A DNA stretch of 61,994 nt from Thermodesulfovibrionales bacterium. GTDB lineage: Bacteria; Nitrospirota; Thermodesulfovibrionia; Thermodesulfovibrionales; Dissulfurispiraceae. Under the pieces are notes generated by a model, which saw only the letters and a list, made by a program, of their open reading frames with translations, was not told the DNA's origin and did no database searches. The DNA is taken from the NCBI GenBank assembly GCA_030017995.1, contig JASEGS010000004.1, positions 1-61,994 on the forward strand, read 5' to 3'. Made by a program: the position numbers and the translations under genes. This document shows positions 53,378 through 61,994 of this stretch, piece after piece. Position 1 is the stretch's first letter. Each line of letters starts with the position of its first letter.

Positions 53378-53587
53378 TCAGAAGCGCTGAAGAATAGAAT
53401 TTCTGCCGAGTTTCTCCATCTTATCCCTTATGCCTTCAAGCGTCATGTCTGCAGGGGTTATCTTTACAGGCTGAAGTATTATCTTCATGTCTTTTACGGA
53501 AATGTCGAAATATTTTGTGTCGGGGAATGCCTTAACTATCTCCTTCGGCAGTGTCAGCTGATTCTTTGATGTCTTTTTTGCGAGCAT
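53378..53587 (-). CDS. AbrB/MazE-type DNA-binding protein
   Basis: A 69-residue protein with a swapped-hairpin AbrB motif (AKKTSKNQLTLPKEIVKAFPDTKYFDISVKD). Usually an antitoxin or transition-state regulator. No toxin gene is next to it: the flanks are aroA and a broken Mth938-like gene. AGGTAAGG precedes the start on its strand. Confidence 0.75.
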   Translation of the reverse strand: MLAKKTSKNQLTLPKEIVKAFPDTKYFDISVKDMKIILQPVKITPADMTLEGIRDKMEKLGRNSILQRF

Positions 53588-53671
53588 ATCCTTACCTCCT
53601 TACAATAAGGATACATTGCTAAGGTTCTTTTGTCACATCAGAGAGCGAAATAAAAATGATAAAATTTAAAC

Positions 53672-54014
53672 ATGAAGATCGATCACTATTCTTTCGGCAG
53701 GATAACTATCGAGAATAAGACATACACCTCTGATGTGATCATTTACCGTGACCGTGTAGATCCTTCGTGGTGGAGGAAGGAGGGACACTATCTGCATGTT
53801 GAGGATTTGAGCGATGTTATTAATGCAAAACCGGATGTTCTTGTGATAGGCACTGGTTATTCGGGGGTGATGGTAGTGCCAAAAGAGACCTTCGAGTTCA
53901 TTAAATCAAAAGACTATAGAGGTTCGAGTCGAAAAGACAGAAAAGGCTGTCGAGCTTTATAACATTTTTCAAAAAGATAGAAAGGTCATAGCCGCCCTTC
54001 ATCTCACATGCTGA
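53672..54014 (+). pseudogene. Mth938-like (DUF498) gene with a frameshift
   Basis: Residues 1-80 match the Mth938-like fold (HYSFGRITIENKTYTSDVIIYRD, DVLVIGTGYSGVMVVPKET). After FIKSKD the frame shifts and stops at 53962. Removing one T at ~53915 restores the normal family ending: DIEVRVEKTEKAVELYNIF, then KVIAALHLTC and a stop at 54014. It is therefore a one-base insertion in the genome or a sequencing/assembly error. Function of the family is unknown; relatives take part in respiratory complex assembly. Confidence 0.82.
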
Positions 54015-54033
54015 TCTGTAATTTTACAGTCCC

Positions 54034-54693
54034 ATGAAAACATATATCTGGCCTTCAAACATAAAAGACGCAAAGGCTATTCAGGAAGAACTCAGGCATA
54101 AGGTAAAGATCTCTCCTTTAAGCAGACAACCGAAATATATCGCGGCTGCGGACGCGGCCTTTGCTGGTGATAAAATCATAGCCGCGGTCTGTGTTTATAA
54201 GTATCAAAGCCTTGAATATCTCGATCATGAGATTGTAATAAGGAAGATAATCTTTCCTTATGTCCCCGGTTTTCTGACATTCAGAGAAGGGCCTGCAATC
54301 ATCGAGGCGATTAAAAGACTGAAGATAACTCCGGATGTGATAATATTCGACGGGCAGGGCATAGCGCATCCAAAAGGGCTCGGGATCGCGTCTCATATTG
54401 GAGTGCTCCTCGATACGCCGACCATAGGCTGCGCGAAGTCAAGGCTGATAGGGACTTTTAAAGAGCCCGGCAAAAGAAAAGGAGAGTGGTCGCGGTTGAT
54501 GCATGATGGAAAGACTATCGGCGCTGTTTTAAGGACAAGAGATAATGTAAGACCGGTATTTGTTTCTCCCGGACATAAGATGGATCTTAAGACCTCGGTC
54601 GATATGATCATTCATTGTACGGGAAAATACAGGATTCCTTTGCCGCAGAGATGCGCGGATATGCTCACAAAAGAGGTTAAGCAAAGGACTTAG
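54034..54693 (+). CDS. nfi: Endonuclease V
   Basis: A 219-residue deoxyinosine-specific endonuclease. YIAAADAAF (metal Asp), [18 protein letters not shown] (Tyr wedge PYVPG; metal Glu), [21 protein letters not shown] (metal Asp), GCAKSRLIG and SPGHKMDL are present. It nicks one base 3' of deaminated adenine. Works in the same lesion class as the EndoQ-like enzyme at 3490. Confidence 0.93.
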   Translation: MKTYIWPSNIKDAKAIQEELRHKVKISPLSRQPKYIAAADAAFAGDKIIAAVCVYKYQSLEYLDHEIVIRKIIFPYVPGFLTFREGPAIIEAIKRLKITPDVIIFDGQGIAHPKGLGIASHIGVLLDTPTIGCAKSRLIGTFKEPGKRKGEWSRLMHDGKTIGAVLRTRDNVRPVFVSPGHKMDLKTSVDMIIHCTGKYRIPLPQRCADMLTKEVKQRT

Positions 54694-54712
54694 GCAAGCA
54701 GGTGTGGCAGAA

Positions 54713-55777
54713 ATGATAGAGATAGACGGCAGCTTTGGAGAAGGTGGAGGGCAGATATTAAGGACGGCTCTAAGCCTTTCGTGCCTTCTTAACAAACCCT
54801 TTCGGATCGTAAATATCAGAAAGGGCAGGAAGAATCCCGGTCTCATGCCACAGCACCTGACCTCCGTAAAAGCCCTCCAACTCCTTTCGGATGCTGCGGT
54901 AAGCGGAGATTATAAAGGCTCTACTGAGCTGACTTTTTCGCCTCGAAAAATAAGAGAAGGAGACTTTTCTTTCGACATAGGCACCGCAGGTTCTACAATG
55001 CTGGTTCTCCAGACGGCTATTCCGGCCCTGATGCGGGCCGACAGGCAATCCAGCCTTATGCTGCGCGGCGGGACCCATGTGCCGTTCAGCCCGTCGTTTC
55101 ATTATGTATCTGAGGTATTTGCTCCTGTCATAGCGAGAATAGGCGTAAATGTAAAAATGTCTATAGAGTCGTATGGATTCTATCCCAAGGGAGGCGGAAT
55201 AATAAGAGCGGATATAATGCCCGCGAATAAACTCAGGCCGTTGCGTATTCCCCAAAGGGGCAGGATATTAAGGATAAATGGGTATTCGCGCGCTGTAAAT
55301 CTCCCTCTTTCGATTGCCGAAAGGCAGAAAAATTCTGCATTGGAAAGAATATCCTCCGGCCTGCCTGACCTTAGTTGTCCGGTCGATATAGAGGCTGCTG
55401 CGTCAAAGGCATTCGGAACCGGAACATTCATTTTTATAAAGGCCGAATCCGAGCATTCAATTGCGGGCTTTACCTGCCTCGGCGAAAGGGGTAAAAAGGC
55501 GGAGAGCGTCGGGGAAGACGCTGCAATAGAATTTATCGAATATTACAGGAGCGATGGGGCTCTGGATCCATATTTGTCGGATCAGATCGTTTTGTATCTT
55601 TCGATGTGCGAAGGAGAGTCCATCTTCACGACAAGCCGCATAACTGATCACCTTATGACGAACCTGTGGGTAATCGGCCTGTTCCATCAATTCGAGTGGT
55701 TCATAGAAGGAGAAAAGGGAAAACCGGGAAGGGTTGCGATCTGGGGAAATCCGCCTTACATAAATCGCTCAATTTAA
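54713..55777 (+). CDS. rtcA: RNA 3'-terminal phosphate cyclase
   Basis: A 354-residue cyclase converting RNA 3'-phosphate to 2',3'-cyclic phosphate. [61 protein letters not shown] and [10 protein letters not shown] (the catalytic His motif HLxTN) are present. Common in archaea and some bacteria. The ligase partner rtcB and regulator rtcR are not in the window. GTG 54704 is an alternative start. Confidence 0.9.
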   Translation: MIEIDGSFGEGGGQILRTALSLSCLLNKPFRIVNIRKGRKNPGLMPQHLTSVKALQLLSDAAVSGDYKGSTELTFSPRKIREGDFSFDIGTAGSTMLVLQTAIPALMRADRQSSLMLRGGTHVPFSPSFHYVSEVFAPVIARIGVNVKMSIESYGFYPKGGGIIRADIMPANKLRPLRIPQRGRILRINGYSRAVNLPLSIAERQKNSALERISSGLPDLSCPVDIEAAASKAFGTGTFIFIKAESEHSIAGFTCLGERGKKAESVGEDAAIEFIEYYRSDGALDPYLSDQIVLYLSMCEGESIFTTSRITDHLMTNLWVIGLFHQFEWFIEGEKGKPGRVAIWGNPPYINRSI

Positions 55778-55800
55778 GTTAGTATATCAATACGTTATTT

Positions 55801-56469
55801 ATGGGTAAGGTAATTGCCATAGACGGCCCTTCCGGGGCGGGCAAAAGCACAGTGTCTAAGCTTATAGCAGAGAGACTCGGATTTGAGTTCCTCGACACAG
55901 GAGCTCTTTACCGGGCTGCAGCTCTTCATTTGAGGAGAATGAACATGCTGGATGAAAGTCCTGATGCGGATATTTCAAGGGTGCTCGACGGAGTTGTTAT
56001 AAACTTTAAAAACGGCAAGGTTTTTCTTAACGATGAGGATGTGTCCGAGGCCATAAGGACTACAGAGGCAGGACACTATGCATCCGTTTTTTCTGCGAGA
56101 AAGGTCGTGAGGGATTTTCTTCTGCATTCTCAGCAAGACATGGCAATAAATAATAATATTGTAGCTGAGGGCAGGGATATGACTACAGTTGTTTTTCCTA
56201 ACGCATGGAAGAAGTTTTTCCTTGATGCTTCAGAGGAAGGCAGGGCTAAGAGGCGCTATCTTCAGCTAAAAGAAAAGGGTGTGAATGTAACAATGGAAGA
56301 GGCGTTGCGAGATGTCAGGGAAAGAGATGAAAGAGACAGCAGCAGGGATATTGCGCCACTGAGACGGGCGGATGATGCTTCTTATATAGATACTACACAT
56401 TTAGGTCTTGAGGAGGTTATCAATAAAATATTGGAGGCAATAGGAGGAGGATGTCAGCCTATTGCCTGA
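55801..56469 (+). CDS. cmk: Cytidylate kinase
   Basis: A 222-residue nucleotide kinase: VIAIDGPSGAGKSTVSKLIAERLGFEFLDTGALYRA (P-loop), AEGRDMTTVVFPNAWKKFFLDAS, RDERDSSRDIAPLRRADDA. Followed by ispH and rpsA, a conserved gene order. Confidence 0.95.
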   Translation: MGKVIAIDGPSGAGKSTVSKLIAERLGFEFLDTGALYRAAALHLRRMNMLDESPDADISRVLDGVVINFKNGKVFLNDEDVSEAIRTTEAGHYASVFSARKVVRDFLLHSQQDMAINNNIVAEGRDMTTVVFPNAWKKFFLDASEEGRAKRRYLQLKEKGVNVTMEEALRDVRERDERDSSRDIAPLRRADDASYIDTTHLGLEEVINKILEAIGGGCQPIA

Positions 56470-56510
56470 ATGGCTAAAAATCCTGTATCCTATGTTTTTG
56501 AGAGCATTGT

Positions 56511-57347
56511 ATGGAAACAATAGTCGCTAAACGAGCAGGTTTTTGTTTTGGAGTTAAACGGGCTGTGGATATGGCATTTAATGCCGGCAAAAAGGGAGGC
56601 GATGTCTATACGCTTGGCCCTATAATCCATAACCCTCAGGTGATAGAACAATTGAAAAAAGAGGGTGTGCTGCCCACAGATGAAATAGACAATTCTAAAA
56701 TAAAGACACTTATAATAAGGACTCATGGCGTCCCCCTCCAGATTTCTGAAAGATTGGCAGACAAGGGATATGAAGTTGTAGATGCTACCTGTCCCTTTGT
56801 CAAAAAGGCACAAGAATATGCGAGACTTCTTAAAGAAGACGGGTATCAGGTTGTTATTATAGGGGATAAGGAGCATCCAGAGGTAAAGGGGTTAATAAGT
56901 TATGCTGGTGATGACGCAGTTGTGGTTAATGAAGGAAATGGACTCCCAAGATTAAGGAGCAGGGTAGGTTTTGTGGTACAGACAACCCAGCCGGTGGGTG
57001 TTCTTAAGAGATTTGTATCTGAAGCGGTGGGACAGGCAAAGGAGATCAAAGTATTCAATACCATTTGTAATTCCACAGCTCTGAGGCTTAAAGAGACAAA
57101 AGAGCTGGCTGATAGCGTGGATGTCATGGTTGTGGTTGGCGGAAAGAACAGTGCGAATACAACTCAGCTCGCACAACTGAGCAGTTCCATGTCTATACAA
57201 ACGTATCATATAGAGACATCTGAGGAAATAGAGGGTGACTGGTTTTTAAATGCGAGCAAGGTCGGGATAACCGCAGGGGCATCAACTCCTGACTGGATTA
57301 TAAAGGAAGTGGAAAAAAGAATTAAGGATATAGGAGGCAAGGGATAG
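56511..57347 (+). CDS. ispH: HMBPP reductase (IspH/LytB)
   Basis: A 278-residue Fe-S enzyme finishing the MEP pathway. AGFCFGVKRAVDMA, LGPIIHNPQV, IRTHGVP, DATCPFVKK, TTQPVGVLK, NTICNSTALR and ITAGASTPDWIIKEV contain the three cluster Cys (C12, and those in TCPF and TICNST). Confidence 0.96.
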   Translation: METIVAKRAGFCFGVKRAVDMAFNAGKKGGDVYTLGPIIHNPQVIEQLKKEGVLPTDEIDNSKIKTLIIRTHGVPLQISERLADKGYEVVDATCPFVKKAQEYARLLKEDGYQVVIIGDKEHPEVKGLISYAGDDAVVVNEGNGLPRLRSRVGFVVQTTQPVGVLKRFVSEAVGQAKEIKVFNTICNSTALRLKETKELADSVDVMVVVGGKNSANTTQLAQLSSSMSIQTYHIETSEEIEGDWFLNASKVGITAGASTPDWIIKEVEKRIKDIGGKG

Positions 57348-57349
57348 GG

Positions 57350-58972
57350 ATGAATATGGAAACAAAAGAGGAAATAAAGGATATCGAAAGACTTTATGCT
57401 GAGACAGTGCATAGAGTAGAAAGAGGAGGGATAATAAAAGGGAAGGTTGTTGCTGTCAAGAGCGATGGTATAGTTGTGGATGTCGGATATAAATCAGAGG
57501 GGATAATCCCGACCTCGGAATTTACGGAGGATGAAATTGCCAACCTGAAGGAAGGCAGTGATATAGAAGTATGCGTTGAAAAGATAAATGACAGGGAAGG
57601 AGTTGTCACCATTTCCAGGGAGAGGGCATCGAGGATGAGGGCATGGGAATCCTTAATCGCTGCCTATAGCACTAATTCCATAGTAGAGGGGAAGGCTGTT
57701 GGGAAGATAAAGGGAGGATTGATGGTAGAAATAACCGGAATAAAGGCGTTCCTTCCAGCTTCTCAGATCGATATCAAGCTTGTAAAAGATCTGGATTCGT
57801 TTATAGGTCAGACAATGCCTTTGAGAATATTAAGGTTTAATACGGCAAAGGGTTATCCTAACGTATTGTCCGGGCAAAACTCAGGGACTTCCCTTGTCGT
57901 TTCAAGGCGCTCAATTATAGAGGAACAAAGAGGCAGGAAAAAGGAAGAGGCCGTCAAAAAATTAAAAGTAGGCTCTGCAGTCAACGGGATTGTGAAGAAT
58001 ATAACTGATTACGGAGTGTTTGTTGACCTTGGAGGGATTGACGGACTGCTCCACATATCAGATATATCATGGAGGAGGGTCAACCATCCATCAGAGTTTT
58101 TTTCTCTTGGAGATGAGAACGAATTTGTTGTGCTCAAATATGATGAGGTAGCAGAGAAAGTTACGCTCGGTTACAAGCAGAGAAAGGCAGATCCATGGTT
58201 ATCTGTTGACGAAAAGTATAAACCGGGCATGGTAGTTAAAGGAAGGGTTGTAAACATTGCAGACTATGGGATATTTGTTGAGATCGAAGAAGGCCTTGAA
58301 GGACTTGTCCATGTATCAGAACTGGAGTGGTCTGCGAAGGCAAAACATCCATCAAAATATGCTGGTCTTGGAGATGAAATAGAGGCCATGGTTATTCATG
58401 CGAATAGAGATGAAAGGAGATTATCCCTTAGCCTTAGACAGCTTAAACCCAAGCCGTGGGAACTTATAGGAGATAGGTATAAGATAGGACAAAAGATAGT
58501 TGGCAGGGTGAAAACACTTGCCGACTTTGGAGCCTTTATAAGGCTGCCTGAGGGAGTTGATGGACTGATACATATCTCTGACCTCTCATGGACAAGACAT
58601 ATAAAACATCCAGCGGAGCTTTTAAAGAAAGGACAGAAAGTGGAGGCAGTTATCCTCAACCTTGAGCCTGACAAAGAGAGAATGGCCCTTGGCATTAAAC
58701 AATTGACGCCGGATCCATGGCAAAGTGAGATCCCTGCAAAGTTTAAGCTTGGAGATGAATTAAGAGGCAAAGTTCTGAAGAATACTGACTTTGGGATTTT
58801 TGTGGAACTTGACGGAGGCGTTGAAGGGCTTGTGTACTCCTCAGAAATGGATTCATCTAAAGAGGTTAAGGAAGGCGGCGAAATATTGGTAAGGATTATA
58901 AATATGAATATAGAAGATAGAAAAATAGGTTTGAGCATGAAGAACTTAAAGACAGCGCCGCAGGAAGAGTAA
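57350..58972 (+). CDS. rpsA: 30S ribosomal protein S1
   Basis: A 540-residue protein with six S1 RNA-binding domains starting near residues 24, 107, 199, 285, 372 and 459. The last four carry clear motifs such as TDYGVFVDLGGIDGLLHISD and ADYGIFVEIEEGLEGLVHVSELEW. Domain 2 is the diverged ribosome-binding domain. ATG 57356 is an alternative start. Its presence next to leaderless-type promoters is notable, since leaderless messages do not need S1. Confidence 0.95.
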   Translation: MNMETKEEIKDIERLYAETVHRVERGGIIKGKVVAVKSDGIVVDVGYKSEGIIPTSEFTEDEIANLKEGSDIEVCVEKINDREGVVTISRERASRMRAWESLIAAYSTNSIVEGKAVGKIKGGLMVEITGIKAFLPASQIDIKLVKDLDSFIGQTMPLRILRFNTAKGYPNVLSGQNSGTSLVVSRRSIIEEQRGRKKEEAVKKLKVGSAVNGIVKNITDYGVFVDLGGIDGLLHISDISWRRVNHPSEFFSLGDENEFVVLKYDEVAEKVTLGYKQRKADPWLSVDEKYKPGMVVKGRVVNIADYGIFVEIEEGLEGLVHVSELEWSAKAKHPSKYAGLGDEIEAMVIHANRDERRLSLSLRQLKPKPWELIGDRYKIGQKIVGRVKTLADFGAFIRLPEGVDGLIHISDLSWTRHIKHPAELLKKGQKVEAVILNLEPDKERMALGIKQLTPDPWQSEIPAKFKLGDELRGKVLKNTDFGIFVELDGGVEGLVYSSEMDSSKEVKEGGEILVRIINMNIEDRKIGLSMKNLKTAPQEE

Positions 58973-59006
58973 TGCTCTTCGAATTGCGAATAATAATGAG
59001 AAGATT

Positions 59007-59867
59007 ATGAAGACAAAAAAGATCTGCATTCTTATAACCCTGTTCTTTGTATTGCTGATAGCCGTCAGCGCTGTTTTTACAATTTTCCAGAGCGAGATGT
59101 CTTTTAAGGAAAAAGTGGCGCTGGTCAGGATTGAAGGGCCAATACTGCAATCAAAAGACATAGTAGATGAACTCAAAGATTATGAAAAAGACAAGTTCAT
59201 TAAGGCCGTAGTATTAAGGATTAACAGCCCGGGCGGAGGAGTTGTTCCTTCTCAGGAGATATATGAGGAGGTAAGAAGGATTGCTATAAAAAAGAAGATT
59301 GTTGTATCTATGGGTTCCGTTGCTGCATCAGGAGGTTATTATATAGCATCTCCAGCCACTAAGATTATCGCAAACCCGGGCAGCATCACAGGGTCAATAG
59401 GAGTAATAATGGAGATACCTAATCTTAAAGGTCTTATGGATAAAGTAGGAGTCAAGACAGAGGTTGTAAAAAGCGGGAAATATAAAGACATGGCTTCAAT
59501 GTTTAGGGGGATGGGACACGAGGAGAGAAAGCTTATTCAGGATGTTATGGATGATGTGCATGGTCAGTTTATAACTGCTGTATCAGAGGGCAGAAAGATG
59601 CCGGCAGGGGATGTGAAAAAGATAGCGGATGGAAGGATATTTTCAGGGAGACAGGCATTAAAAGCCGGGCTTGTGGATGAATTAGGAGACCTTGAATATG
59701 CAATTAAAGCTGCCGCTAAATTGGCAGGCATAAAAGGAGAGCCGGAAGTGGTTACCAAAAAGGAACGTTCTGTGATCTTTGATCTGCTCAAAGGGAAGGT
59801 TCCGGAAAGTATATGGAAAGTTTTATACGGAGTAGAATTGAAGTATATGTTGACAGTTGGTCAATAG
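59007..59867 (+). CDS. sppA: Signal peptide peptidase SppA
   Basis: A 286-residue membrane-anchored serine protease (N-terminal helix ~6-26). VVLRINSPGGGVVPSQEIYEEVRR, MGSVAASGGYYIASPATKIIANPGSITGSIGVIM (nucleophile Ser in the first motif set of ASGGYYIA), and a Lys in SGKYKDMAS for the Ser-Lys dyad. Degrades cleaved signal peptides. Short form of the family. Confidence 0.93.
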   Translation: MKTKKICILITLFFVLLIAVSAVFTIFQSEMSFKEKVALVRIEGPILQSKDIVDELKDYEKDKFIKAVVLRINSPGGGVVPSQEIYEEVRRIAIKKKIVVSMGSVAASGGYYIASPATKIIANPGSITGSIGVIMEIPNLKGLMDKVGVKTEVVKSGKYKDMASMFRGMGHEERKLIQDVMDDVHGQFITAVSEGRKMPAGDVKKIADGRIFSGRQALKAGLVDELGDLEYAIKAAAKLAGIKGEPEVVTKKERSVIFDLLKGKVPESIWKVLYGVELKYMLTVGQ

Positions 59868-59899
59868 GCAAGTAACGAAACAAGGGAGGGGAGGTATTT

Positions 59900-60187
59900 A
59901 TGACTAAATCACTATTAATAGAAAAGGTAACAGACAGGGTGGAAGGTCTCACAAAGAAACAGGTGGAGACAATTATCAGTGCGGTTTTTGACGGCATGAA
60001 GGAAGCCCTTGCAAGAGGAGAAAAAATAGAGATAAGGGGCTTTGGGAAGTTCAGACTCAAGCAGAGAGAGGCAAAGACAGCGAGGAATCCAAGAACAGGC
60101 GAGAAGGTACAGGTGCCGCCGAGGAAGGCATTGCATTTCAAGATTGGCAGACCATTTCATGAAGCGCTTAATTCAGCTAATAAGTAA
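59900..60187 (+). CDS. HU/IHF-family DNA-bending protein
   Basis: A 95-residue histone-like protein: MTKSLLIEKVTDRVEGLTKKQVETIISAVFDGM, EKIEIRGFGKFRLKQREAKTARNPRTGEKVQVPPRKALHFK (the arm with RNPRTGE and Pro). The IHF-type arm motif suggests site-specific bending, relevant to sigma-54 promoters. GGAGGGGAGG precedes the start. Confidence 0.94.
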   Translation: MTKSLLIEKVTDRVEGLTKKQVETIISAVFDGMKEALARGEKIEIRGFGKFRLKQREAKTARNPRTGEKVQVPPRKALHFKIGRPFHEALNSANK

Positions 60188-60237
60188 ATGGGCTTCGCAC
60201 CAATTTGTTCATCTGCTCATTCCCTCGTTTGCTGAAT

Positions 60238-60681
60238 ATGAACCGAAGATATTTTCTGAAAAGGGTAATAAAGGTTTTCTTTTTAATTTTAATTCTTGCT
60301 GTTTTGTCTGTCATTGTTTATATTTACCCGTCCAGTATAAAGAAGCGAAGGCTTCAATATGTCTATGTTCTGGATGAGGACGACCTTCCAAAAAGGGGCG
60401 TGAGGAAGGTCGAGTTTGAATATAAATCAGATGATAAGACGGTTGCCGCCAGAGTCTATATTGTAATGAGAGATAAAGGATTGGTTGTCTTTTCTCCTGT
60501 GTGCACCCATCTCGGCTGTCTCGTTTACTGGGATAATAATAAAAAGGAGTTTCTCTGTCCGTGTCACGGCGGAAGATACGATATTAATGGAGATGTAATA
60601 TCAGGCCCGCCTCCGAGATCATTGACAAGGCTGCCGATAGAGATCAAGGATGGGAAGGTTTATATAGGGATTAAGGTTTAA
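60238..60681 (+). CDS. Rieske iron-sulfur protein
   Basis: A 147-residue protein with one N-terminal membrane helix and the Rieske motifs CTHLGC and CPCHGGRYD (Cys/His ligands, residues ~97-121). ATG 60238 (MNRRYFLKR, Tat-like) is preferred. It is the high-potential iron-sulfur subunit of a quinol:cytochrome c oxidoreductase-like complex; its stop overlaps the next ATG. Confidence 0.92.
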   Translation: MNRRYFLKRVIKVFFLILILAVLSVIVYIYPSSIKKRRLQYVYVLDEDDLPKRGVRKVEFEYKSDDKTVAARVYIVMRDKGLVVFSPVCTHLGCLVYWDNNKKEFLCPCHGGRYDINGDVISGPPPRSLTRLPIEIKDGKVYIGIKV

Positions 60682-61328
60682 TGGGTAAAATATTCGATTG
60701 GGTAGGCAGTCGTTTTGGCGTCAAAGAGCCGCATAAGAGGTTTCTGCAAAGACCTGTTCCGTTGAACCTTAATTACTCATATTGTTTAGGAGGAATGGCC
60801 TTCACATATTTTTTAATGCTCGTGTCTACAGGCTTGCTACTGTCCATTTATTATGTGCCCTCAGAAAAAGAGGCTTTTAAAAGTGTCGTTATGATTACCA
60901 ATGAAGTGACAATGGGCTGGCTTATAAGGAGCCTTCATAAATGGTCTGCAAATCTCTTTATAATATTCATAATCCTTCACACCATCAGGGTATTTGTATC
61001 AAAGGCATACAAGCCGCCGAGAGAACTTAACTGGATTGTGGGCGTCTTTGGTTTTATTTCAGCAATGGCATCAGGTTTTACAGGCTATCTTCTACCATGG
61101 GACCAGAAGGCATACTGGGCCACAGAGGTCGGAACATCCATGTTTGGAATAGTTCCTTTTATAGGGGAATATCTTGTGTACGCTGTCAGAGGAGGTCTTG
61201 ATATCAGCGGTGCAACACTCATTAGATTCTACAGTTTTCATGTGCTATATTTACCAATATCCATGGCAATAATCCTCTGGGCGCATTTCCATATGGTTAA
61301 AAGGCAGGGAATAGCAGAAAAGTTGTGA
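60681..61328 (+). CDS. Cytochrome b N-terminal part (b6-like)
   Basis: A 215-residue four-helix membrane subunit with haem-binding His pairs: RSLHKWSANLFIIFIILHTIRVF and YSFHVLYLPISMAIILWAHFH. GYLLPWDQKAYWA is the Qo-side motif. Splitting from the C-terminal part resembles b6f and the complexes of Nitrospirota/Firmicutes. Confidence 0.93.
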   Translation: MGKIFDWVGSRFGVKEPHKRFLQRPVPLNLNYSYCLGGMAFTYFLMLVSTGLLLSIYYVPSEKEAFKSVVMITNEVTMGWLIRSLHKWSANLFIIFIILHTIRVFVSKAYKPPRELNWIVGVFGFISAMASGFTGYLLPWDQKAYWATEVGTSMFGIVPFIGEYLVYAVRGGLDISGATLIRFYSFHVLYLPISMAIILWAHFHMVKRQGIAEKL

Positions 61329-61354
61329 GTTTAGAGTCATGAGCGATGAGTTAA
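61327..61354. repeat. Heptad tract at the cytochrome b gap
   Basis: gagttta, gagtcat, gagcgat, gagttaa; the start ATG of the next gene (61339) is inside it. Confidence 0.75.
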
Positions 61355-61716
61355 ATAGAGAGAAAACATTTTATCCGGATTATCTATCGGAAATAATAGC
61401 CGCTATTTTAATTGCCTTTGAGATGCTGATAATTTTAGCCCTGCTTGACCCTCCTTCAATAGGCAGGCAGATTGATTTTACGAGGCAGTTTCAGCCCGCG
61501 CCTGAGTGGTATTTCCTCTGGCTCTATCAGCTTGTAAGGTATTTCCCCGGCAGGAGTGCGTTTTTGGGCGCTGTTGTAATTCCGTTATTTTCTATCTTCC
61601 TGCTTTTATTGATCCCGTACATTGACAGTGGTAAATATGGAAGATTGAAAGCAATAGCAGTCGGCAGCGCAATTTTGCTTGCCTTTATAATTTTTACGCT
61701 GCTCAGCTTGCTATAA
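61339..61716 (+). CDS. Cytochrome b C-terminal part (subunit IV-like)
   Basis: A 125-residue protein with three membrane helices. FQPAPEWYFLWLYQLVRYFPG contains the quinol-site PEWY motif. Completes the split cytochrome b with the preceding subunit. No cytochrome c1 or f gene is seen before the contig ends. Confidence 0.9.
   Translation: MSDELNREKTFYPDYLSEIIAAILIAFEMLIILALLDPPSIGRQIDFTRQFQPAPEWYFLWLYQLVRYFPGRSAFLGAVVIPLFSIFLLLLIPYIDSGKYGRLKAIAVGSAILLAFIIFTLLSLL

Positions 61717-61994
<278 letters not shown>

Noticed and set aside
53378-53587. Toxin-antitoxin pair with the AbrB-like gene
   Set aside because: No toxin-like ORF adjoins it on either side.

Overview
The window reads as one contig of a Gram-negative, probably anaerobic or microaerophilic bacterium. 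It has BamD, a complete late lipid A/Kdo block (LpxB, MsbA, WaaA, LpxK), RseP, a two-lobed glycine-rich lipoprotein and two TIR-bearing element families. Menaquinone is made by the futalosine route (mqnE, mqnC and mqnB present). Respiration is represented by a Rieske protein and a split, b6f-like cytochrome b. Together with the dual amt/glnK cluster and the gene content this most resembles Nitrospirota (Thermodesulfovibrionia-like). That assignment is an inference from protein style, not a computed placement. The last ~60 bases are a pure 4-bp repeat, so the right edge is probably a contig end.

Layout. 1-8.5 kb: DNA repair and regulation. This part holds endonuclease III with an altered Fe-S ligand, an orphan encapsulin-type ferritin, a phzF-endoQ-pif1(WYL) operon, a ModE-like regulator with its molybdate transporter, and a sigma-54 activator whose receiver domain is cut off. 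8.5-16.6 kb: universal stress protein, then a nitrogen module (porin, amtB, glnK, amtB, glutamine amidotransferase, glnK, glnA) with two good sigma-54 promoters. 16.6-23 kb (minus strand): rfaE2, nudix, rseP, dxr, cdsA, uppS, FG-GAP protein. 23-32 kb: bamD, siroheme gene, gnnA-gnnB-lpxB-msbA-waaA-lpxK. The gnnA/gnnB pair predicts a 2,3-diaminoglucose lipid A. 32-39 kb: uvrA, mqnE-mqnC, a four-helix-bundle gene, a thioredoxin-reductase-like protein, cold shock protein. 39-46 kb: folD, HAD, pyrE, mqnB, osmC, nadB. 46-62 kb: pyk, pheA-hisC-aroF-tyrA-aroA, endonuclease V, rtcA, cmk-ispH-rpsA-sppA, IHF/HU, Rieske/cytochrome b.

The most unusual signal is not a gene. From about 14.6 kb to the right end, roughly twenty short tandem tracts with a period of 7 bp (a few with 8) lie inside and between conserved genes. 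The unit sequences differ from tract to tract, but the period is the same. Inside coding regions the coding strand always carries the stop-free orientation, adding heptapeptide inserts to Dxr, CdsA, LpxB, LpxK, UvrA, MqnE, MqnC, MqnB, HisC and others. Tracts between genes are free to contain stops, and one forms the whole leader of tyrA as a chain of overlapping five-codon mini-ORFs. A second layer is a ~160-bp MITE-like element with ~38-bp inverted ends. It has four recognisable copies, two of them about 98% identical, and one probable distant relative. Several genes (phzF, modE-like, pheA) have promoters placed so that the transcript would begin at or next to the start codon.

No tRNA, rRNA, CRISPR array, integrase or complete insertion sequence was seen.
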